Shown here: piece after piece, positions 6,205-10,689 of the stretch
Layout: every line of letters starts with the position of its first letter
Position numbering within the stretch: position 1 is the stretch's first letter
DNA from: Candidatus Brocadiaceae bacterium
GTDB lineage: Bacteria > Planctomycetota > Brocadiia > Brocadiales > Bathyanammoxibiaceae
Reading direction: 5' to 3'
Length of the DNA: 10,689 nucleotides
NCBI GenBank assembly: GCA_030018855.1
Contig: JASEHG010000052.1
Span: 1 to 10,689 of the forward strand
Notes under the pieces: model-generated
Databases searched by the model: none
Told to the model about the DNA's origin: nothing
The model's input: only the letters and a program-made list of their open reading frames with translations
Translations under genes and position numbers: made by a program

Positions 6205-7385
6205 AAGCTGCCCCGCACCAATCCATTATAAAGGTCAATAAATTGATGGATATTTTTTTTAAGACTATACCTTTCAGCTTTTTCTGTACCTAATCTTCCA
6301 GCTCTCAGTCTAAGTTCGGGGTTCTCAATAAAGAACTGGAGTTTTCTTGCCATCCCATCAACATCACCAGGCTCAACAAGAAAACCTTCCTGACCATCTG
6401 TAACAAGATCGGGGTTTCCGCCCACATTAGTAGTAACGATAGGAAGACCGGCAGCCATAGCCTCTATAAGGACAATTGCACATGGTTCATGAGCAGTTGG
6501 TAATAAAAATATATTACTTTTAGAAAAATGGCTTCCAATTTCTGTTGGAGAAATAGAACCGGAAAAAATAACCCTTTGAGATAGGCCAAGAGATTTTGCC
6601 AAATTTCTTAACTCCTGCTCTAAGACCGAATTTTCTCCACCGATTATCCTTAATTTAATATTGTTATTTTCTAACTTTGACAATGCCAAGATAGCATTAT
6701 CAATCCTCTTCCATTTTGCAAATCTGCATACAGTCAGTATCTCAAAACTATTATTATTGTTGGTGTTATCCTTAATACTCTCTCTTGTTTTTATACCATC
6801 AAGACATATAGAATTGGGTAGAGATACAATCTTTTCTTCAGGAATATTATGAATATCAGTTAAGGATTTTTTTTGAAAGGAAGAAATAGCCCATATAATG
6901 GTGAAGTTATTAAGAGTAAATCTTTCTAATAGGGTTAGGAATCTGGCTTCTAGGGAGGAACTGAAAATCTCTTCATAAGTTAAACTATTTGAGCTATTTG
7001 GACTGAGCCTCTCCCAGACTAAATCTCCAGCATATTTTATTATGCTCGGTATACCCATTCTTTTTGCGAGAAAGCCACTAATCACTGAAAGATAATCCAC
7101 ACCGGTCTGATGGTGAACCACATTTGGTCCTTCATGCCCAAAAATCTTCCATAGCCTGAAGAAGGCGTTTATATATTGAAGGAATGGGCCGATTACTGGT
7201 TCTTCATGGGAGTGGAGGTAATAGACTTTTATACCCTCATCATAGCTAACCTCGTCCCTCTCTCCAAATGTAACTACAATGGGAGTAACCCCAAGCTCCT
7301 TTAGAAACAAGGCGAAGTGCCTTGTCTGTGTGGAAGGACCACTGATTCGGGGGGGGTACATGGATGATATGAGGCAAACTTTCAT
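6201..7385 (-). CDS. GT4-family glycosyltransferase (GT-B fold)
   Basis: 394 residues, the usual length for a cytoplasmic retaining GT4 enzyme. The N-terminal acceptor domain opens with MKVCLISSMYPPRISGPSTQ, whose PPRISGPS glycine loop follows the first strand, and continues with NVVHHQTG (88-95). The C-terminal donor domain starts near residue 214 with FEILTVCRFAKWKRIDNAIL; IIGG (247-250) and VIFSGSISPTEI (272-283) follow. The catalytic EX7E element is EPCAIVLIE (Glu300 and Glu308), followed by AMAAGLPIVTTNVGG, which contacts the nucleotide sugar. The two domains are joined by an asparagine-rich linker (NTNNNNS, 207-213). The family transfers sugars from nucleotide donors, often onto lipid-linked glycans; donor and acceptor cannot be read here. 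ATG at 7385 lies 6 bp after the upstream GT4 stop, and its own stop overlaps the next gene (GTGA). Confidence 0.92.
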   Translation of the reverse strand: MKVCLISSMYPPRISGPSTQTRHFALFLKELGVTPIVVTFGERDEVSYDEGIKVYYLHSHEEPVIGPFLQYINAFFRLWKIFGHEGPNVVHHQTGVDYLSVISGFLAKRMGIPSIIKYAGDLVWERLSPNSSNSLTYEEIFSSSLEARFLTLLERFTLNNFTIIWAISSFQKKSLTDIHNIPEEKIVSLPNSICLDGIKTRESIKDNTNNNNSFEILTVCRFAKWKRIDNAILALSKLENNNIKLRIIGGENSVLEQELRNLAKSLGLSQRVIFSGSISPTEIGSHFSKSNIFLLPTAHEPCAIVLIEAMAAGLPIVTTNVGGNPDLVTDGQEGFLVEPGDVDGMARKLQFFIENPELRLRAGRLGTEKAERYSLKKNIHQFIDLYNGLVRGSL

Positions 7386-7391
7386 ATTTAT

Positions 7392-8606
7392 CTACTTCGG
7401 TTTTGTTATTTCCCGATTATTATATCTACTAACCGTTTTCCCCCACATATCTTTATGGATAGCAAGCAGGCCCGTCTCTGAATAAAGGCGTAATATGTGT
7501 TCTCTGGCCTTTAAACCCATTTCCGTTGCCATTTCAGGATTATCAAGAAGCTGGATGGCCCGTTTGGCCAAGTCATGAGGTCTGCCCTTATCCACTACGA
7601 AACCAGTTACCCCATCAATTATTATGTCCCGTGTGCCACTTACATCGGTAGCTACCACAGGCTTGGCCGCTGCGGAGGCCTCCTCCAAAACCCTGGCTTT
7701 CCCTTCGTATACGGAGGATAATAGAAACAAATCACAGGCCGCATAATAGGCAAAGATATCTTCATGTGGGACACTACCTACAAAGACCACGTCCTTTTCT
7801 ATACCAAGCTCGTGCGCCATTTTTTCTAATTTAGCTTGAAGATATCCCTGACCTAGCAGGAGTAATACGGCCTCTGGATGGGATCTTAATATTATAGTAA
7901 GGGCCTTAAGCAAAGTAGGGATATCTTTTTGTTCCGTAAATCTTCCAATGAAGAGGAGTATCTTTGACTTTCCATTGTTTACCAGGTATCTGGAGCGGAT
8001 AGGGGCACCATCGGCCTTAAGAAATTCATGAATTTTTACCGTACAGCCTATATTCCAGATCTTTTCCTTTGGGATACCCATTCTAATTAGCTTTTCCATC
8101 TCACTTTTACTGACAACCCTGAGAGTATCAGCCCTTTTTATGAGCCACTTGCCCAAGATATTAAAAAATCTGTTGAGTAGCTTCTCATTAATCCAATATG
8201 GGTTATCAATCATATCTCCATGGATGCATAAACAGAGAGGTATATTGTATTTCCGTTTCAGTAGGTAACCCACAAGACCGGTAACAAAGCAATCCTGAGT
8301 ATAGACAAGGTCTATACTTTCCCTTTCGCATATTTCACTACCTAATCTGAAGGCATCTATAAAGAAGGAGGGCTTACTGGCCGAGCGTGTAGGGTAGCAA
8401 AAGACCTTGCCAGAGAGTTTTACCTGTGAGGGAATCGTTTTATCCTTGGTGAAGACCACAATATGATATGCCTCTAATAGCTCCCCCTGCTTCTTGACCC
8501 TGTACAGGGTCTCCTCCTCCACGACCTTTCCTGGCCTTACTAGGTCTTTCACCAGACTTATACCTAATATACGGAGTTTATTTGTGTTACGGTTATTCTG
8601 CGACAT
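7392..8606 (-). CDS. GT4-family glycosyltransferase (GT-B fold)
   Basis: Taken from ATG at 8606, it is 404 residues. A longer reading to a TTG at 8648 would add 14 residues, GC-rich and unlike the family, lying wholly inside the upstream gene; I prefer the ATG because the first strand (LRILGISLV) then begins at residue 11. The N-terminal domain shows IDLVYTQDCFVTGLVGYLL (98-116) and CIHGDMID. The donor domain begins with KILLFIGRFTEQKDIPTLLK (215-234), followed by LLLLGQG and VVFVGSVPHEDI. The EX7E element is EGKARVLEE (Glu301 and Glu309), then ASAAAKPVVATDVSGTRDII. It is a distant paralogue of the GT4 gene that follows it 6 bp downstream and likely adds a different sugar of the same glycan. 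The start overlaps the upstream radical SAM gene by 14 bases, suggesting coupled translation. Donor and linkage are unknown. Confidence 0.91.
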   Translation of the reverse strand: MSQNNRNTNKLRILGISLVKDLVRPGKVVEEETLYRVKKQGELLEAYHIVVFTKDKTIPSQVKLSGKVFCYPTRSASKPSFFIDAFRLGSEICERESIDLVYTQDCFVTGLVGYLLKRKYNIPLCLCIHGDMIDNPYWINEKLLNRFFNILGKWLIKRADTLRVVSKSEMEKLIRMGIPKEKIWNIGCTVKIHEFLKADGAPIRSRYLVNNGKSKILLFIGRFTEQKDIPTLLKALTIILRSHPEAVLLLLGQGYLQAKLEKMAHELGIEKDVVFVGSVPHEDIFAYYAACDLFLLSSVYEGKARVLEEASAAAKPVVATDVSGTRDIIIDGVTGFVVDKGRPHDLAKRAIQLLDNPEMATEMGLKAREHILRLYSETGLLAIHKDMWGKTVSRYNNREITKPK

Positions 8607-10125
8607 ATCTGGATTGGACCTGCAACCACTCTGCAATCTGTCTGGCAACCTTTTGAAATCTCAGGGGCATATAAAGAACCCCTAGATGTAGTACCATAAG
8701 AATCATCTGCCTTAAGGCCATAGCAGGATATGTCTTCCAGTTATTCTTTATCTTATAGACATAATTTATGGGGCAGATAACCTTTCTATCCATTAGGGCC
8801 TGAAGTTCAGCGAACCTGTTGGGAGATATATCCGCAAATGTAAAATCATTGGCAACGTACTTATCCCATAGGTCATTCCAGTCTCTAAGGTTGTTAATCT
8901 TACGAGTCCTAAACATTTCTTCAAAAATAGGGGTCCCTGGTAACGGGTAGAGCTTGCCCCTGTTTATCCTATCCGGCCTGGCCCTCTCCAGAAATTTTAC
9001 AGTCTCCAGAAAATTCTCCTCTGTTTCTCCGGGCAGGCCAATCATGATATTTGCCTCTACAGTCAGACCTGCTCCTTTTGCAAGTTTAATAGCCTCATAG
9101 TTCTTTTCCACTGTAGTTTTTTTGTGGAGTCTATCCAAAGTCCTCTGTGAGCCTGATTCACACCCGTAGACCACCTGAACGCATCCTGCCCGTTTCATTA
9201 CCTCCAGGAGTTCTTTATCAGCGGCATCTGTCCTTAAATTAACGGCCCATTTTAATTTTTTATCCAATTCTTCCCTTATCAGAAGCTCACATATTTTCAG
9301 CACATTCTCCTTTTTAATAGAGAACATGTCCTCTGCAAAGAGAAGGCCGTTAATGTTGAAGTCTCTAATAAGGTGCTTTATCTCTTCAATAACCCTTTCT
9401 GGAGAGTGGAATCTTGCATACCTTCCTACACCTGCCTTAGCTAATTGCCCACTTTGGCAGAAGGTGCACCTGTAAGGACAACCCCTCGCAGCTAGTAGCG
9501 TGGTTTGAGCAAGATAGAAGCCTCTAATAGTCATAGATTGGGGGGAGAAGTAGTATCCCTTATCTAGGAGGTGGCGTGCGGGGAAGGGGATGCTATCAAG
9601 CTCAGGGTAAAAGCTTCTTGGTTTAGTAAGGGACACCCTCCCATTATCCCTGTAGGCGATTCCATCTATGTCTTTTGGAGGCGAACCGTTTACATACTCA
9701 AGAAAAGTAAACTCACCCTCTCCTATACACACTACATCTATCTCTTCACATTCTTTCAGGGTTCTTGCAGGCTCTGCGGTAGGATGACAGCCACCGACCA
9801 TTATTTTTGTATGGGGATTAGCCTCTCTGGCAATTTGGGCCACCCTATAGGCATCCATTATAAGAGGAGTGGTAGCGGTGACCCCAATATAATCAGGATT
9901 AAAGGCTTTTAACTGTGCAAAGGTCTCCTTATCTAAGCCCTCTAGATTTTTCTCCGTCCTTCTCCTACTACCAATAATCCTCCGCCTCTCCAGTATCCTC
10001 ACCGCGTGTCCATGCTTTTCCAATACAGAGGCGATGTAGCAGATTCCCAAAGGGGGTTCGCAAGAGACAATTTCATTTTGCCATAAGCTTGGCTGACAAA
10101 GAGGGCTAATCAAGAGAACCTTCAT
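8593..10125 (-). CDS. B12-binding-domain radical SAM enzyme
   Basis: 510 residues in two domains. The B12-binding domain (about 1-145) opens MKVLLISPLCQPSLWQNEIV, then PPLGICYIASVLEKHGHAV, YIGVTATTPLIMDA, MVGGCHPTAEP (109-119) and VVCIGEGEFTFLEY. The radical SAM core has ARGCPYRCTFCQSG with cluster ligands Cys216, Cys220 and Cys223, followed by HSPERVIEEIKHL. Near residue 330 VVYGCESGSQRTLDRL is the conserved GxESGS element, and IMIGLPGETEENFLETV is the later G-P-E-T element. Compared with the paralogue at 3346-4806, the C-terminal region is of similar size but has a hydrophobic stretch (MALRQMILMVLHLGVLYMPL) that could contact a membrane or a lipid substrate. The DxHxxG motif of His-on cobalamin domains is absent. 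Family chemistry includes methylation at unactivated carbon; the substrate is unknown. ATG is 2 bp after the stop of the GT-C gene. Confidence 0.91.
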   Translation of the reverse strand: MKVLLISPLCQPSLWQNEIVSCEPPLGICYIASVLEKHGHAVRILERRRIIGSRRRTEKNLEGLDKETFAQLKAFNPDYIGVTATTPLIMDAYRVAQIAREANPHTKIMVGGCHPTAEPARTLKECEEIDVVCIGEGEFTFLEYVNGSPPKDIDGIAYRDNGRVSLTKPRSFYPELDSIPFPARHLLDKGYYFSPQSMTIRGFYLAQTTLLAARGCPYRCTFCQSGQLAKAGVGRYARFHSPERVIEEIKHLIRDFNINGLLFAEDMFSIKKENVLKICELLIREELDKKLKWAVNLRTDAADKELLEVMKRAGCVQVVYGCESGSQRTLDRLHKKTTVEKNYEAIKLAKGAGLTVEANIMIGLPGETEENFLETVKFLERARPDRINRGKLYPLPGTPIFEEMFRTRKINNLRDWNDLWDKYVANDFTFADISPNRFAELQALMDRKVICPINYVYKIKNNWKTYPAMALRQMILMVLHLGVLYMPLRFQKVARQIAEWLQVQSRYVAE

Positions 10126-10127
10126 CT

Positions 10128-10689
10128 TCAGAGGTCTCTCTTTACTTTCAAATTATAAATCCTTAAATCAGGTATCTTCCCGCCCGTTTCTTCCCTATAG
10201 TCAGACAGAAATTGAGACCCCTCGTAGCGTTCCAGTCCAAAGGGGTAAATAGCTTCAGGTGCAGTAGATACATCCTCTCTATTCCATACAAGGTAGTAAT
10301 CTATGTCATTCCTTTTCAACTCATCCTCTAAATCTGTTAAATCTATGCCAGTAACATTTCTTCTTGGTACGCCATAACATTTACTATTATTATTCCAGTG
10401 GAATGCCAGGAGCAGTGTCTTAGACCCATAAGCGTTTGAGGCTATATTGCCGTGTATGTCATACTCCCTCTTTAATGTCTGGCCTAAATTATATATGTCC
10501 TTGCCTGAATCCCTGTATGCAACTAAAGACTTTATCGGTAGTATGATAAAAGACAGGGCGAAAAACATCAAGGCTAGCCTCTTTCTTGTGCCGTTGAGAA
10601 AACCATGCTTTAAGAGTGCGTTAAGGATATGTCCTCCCATCAGGATTAACAGGATACAGACTAACCATAGAAACCTTCCATCTTTTAAG
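10128..10689 (-). CDS. GT-C type membrane glycosyltransferase, C-terminal part (cut by right window edge)
   Basis: The frame is open to the right edge, so the ATG at 10640 is internal and not the start. The visible 186 residues show a membrane helix at about 6-26 (FLWLVCILLILMGGHILNAL), a second at about 38-57 (LALMFFALSFIILPIKSLVA), then a soluble domain of about 130 residues likely outside the cytoplasm. DGRFLW just before the first helix resembles the E/D-R-F/Y element near the end of dolichyl-phosphate-mannose/ArnT-like (PMT_2, GT39/GT83) proteins. The tail segments NDIDYYLVWN and IPDLRIYNLK also resemble the C-terminal domain of such enzymes, which use polyprenyl-phosphate sugars. The catalytic aspartates would lie near the N-terminus, outside the window, so the assignment rests on topology and tail motifs. 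It stops 2 bp before the radical SAM gene and is the most upstream gene seen in the operon. Confidence 0.62.
   Translation of the reverse strand, partial: LKDGRFLWLVCILLILMGGHILNALLKHGFLNGTRKRLALMFFALSFIILPIKSLVAYRDSGKDIYNLGQTLKREYDIHGNIASNAYGSKTLLLAFHWNNNSKCYGVPRRNVTGIDLTDLEDELKRNDIDYYLVWNREDVSTAPEAIYPFGLERYEGSQFLSDYREETGGKIPDLRIYNLKVKRDL

Larger units (their letters stand above)
1..10689 (-). other. Single co-directional glycan-assembly operon, open at both ends
   Basis: All intact genes and all remnants read on the minus strand. Junctions are 2, -14, 6, -4, -19, 19, 8 and 1 bp from right to left down to the radical SAM remnant, then GTGA and ATGAATAA overlaps around the flippase. No hairpin followed by a T run and no convincing -35/-10 pair is visible between genes, so the promoter and terminator lie outside the window. 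The absence of sugar-nucleotide synthesis, polymerase (Wzy) or chain-length (Wzz) genes means that the window holds only part of the pathway. Confidence 0.75.

Noticed and set aside
6745..6765. ATT/GTT-rich run (Asn-rich linker) in the GT4 gene, considered as a microsatellite or phase-variable repeat
   Set aside because: The codons are mixed AAT/AAC with no perfect repeat long enough for slippage, and it sits at the natural inter-domain linker of the GT-B fold.
8607..8648. TTG-initiated 14-residue extension of the GT4 gene at 7392-8606
   Set aside because: It lies wholly inside the coding end of the upstream radical SAM gene, starts with TTG without a clear ribosome binding site, and adds residues before the normal first strand of the family. 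The ATG at 8606 is preferred.
9571..9912. Plus-strand ORF of 113 residues inside the radical SAM gene
   Set aside because: It is antisense to the conserved B12-binding domain, and its composition fits a shadow of that gene.
10638..10640. ATG at 10640 as the start of a 170-residue membrane protein
   Set aside because: The frame stays open to the window edge and encodes a continuation of the membrane helix (DGRFLWLVCILLIL), so this is an internal methionine of a truncated gene.

Overview
All genes in this window lie on the minus strand and run from right to left as one tightly packed, operon-like series that is open at both ends. It is a glycan (cell-surface polysaccharide or glycolipid) assembly and modification locus. 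Most junctions are overlaps or gaps of under 20 bp, and I see no promoter, terminator, RNA gene, CRISPR array or insertion sequence. The lineage cannot be named from the sequence. Oxygen-sensitive B12-type radical SAM enzymes, moderate-to-low GC and frequent AGA/AGG arginine and ATA isoleucine codons suggest an uncultured anaerobic bacterium. An archaeon is not excluded.

Layout in the direction of transcription. 10689-10128: C-terminal end of a GT-C type membrane glycosyltransferase, cut by the window edge. 10125-8593: B12-binding-domain radical SAM enzyme. 8606-7392 and 7385-6201: two GT4 (GT-B fold) glycosyltransferases. 6204-5578 and 5596-4826: two class I SAM methyltransferases that overlap each other. 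4806-3346: second B12-type radical SAM enzyme. 3337-2555: third class I methyltransferase. 2553-2259: frameshifted, gutted remnant of another radical SAM gene that still carries its Cx3Cx2C motif. 2262-763: intact Wzx-like polysaccharide flippase. 770-577: decayed remnant of unknown identity. 580-190: decayed GT4 remnant with a lost start codon, two in-frame stops and a frameshift. 188-1: N-terminus of a third B12-type radical SAM gene, cut by the left edge.

Working model (inference): the GT-C and GT4 enzymes build a lipid-linked glycan, the methyltransferases and radical SAM enzymes modify it (possibly including C-methylation), and the flippase exports it. The stretch from 2555 to the right edge is intact. 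The genes on both sides of the flippase are not: three genes have been reduced to short shells that still keep their original start and stop junctions with their neighbours. This pattern of reductive decay, together with the dense mix of B12-radical SAM enzymes and methyltransferases, is the most notable aspect of the window.
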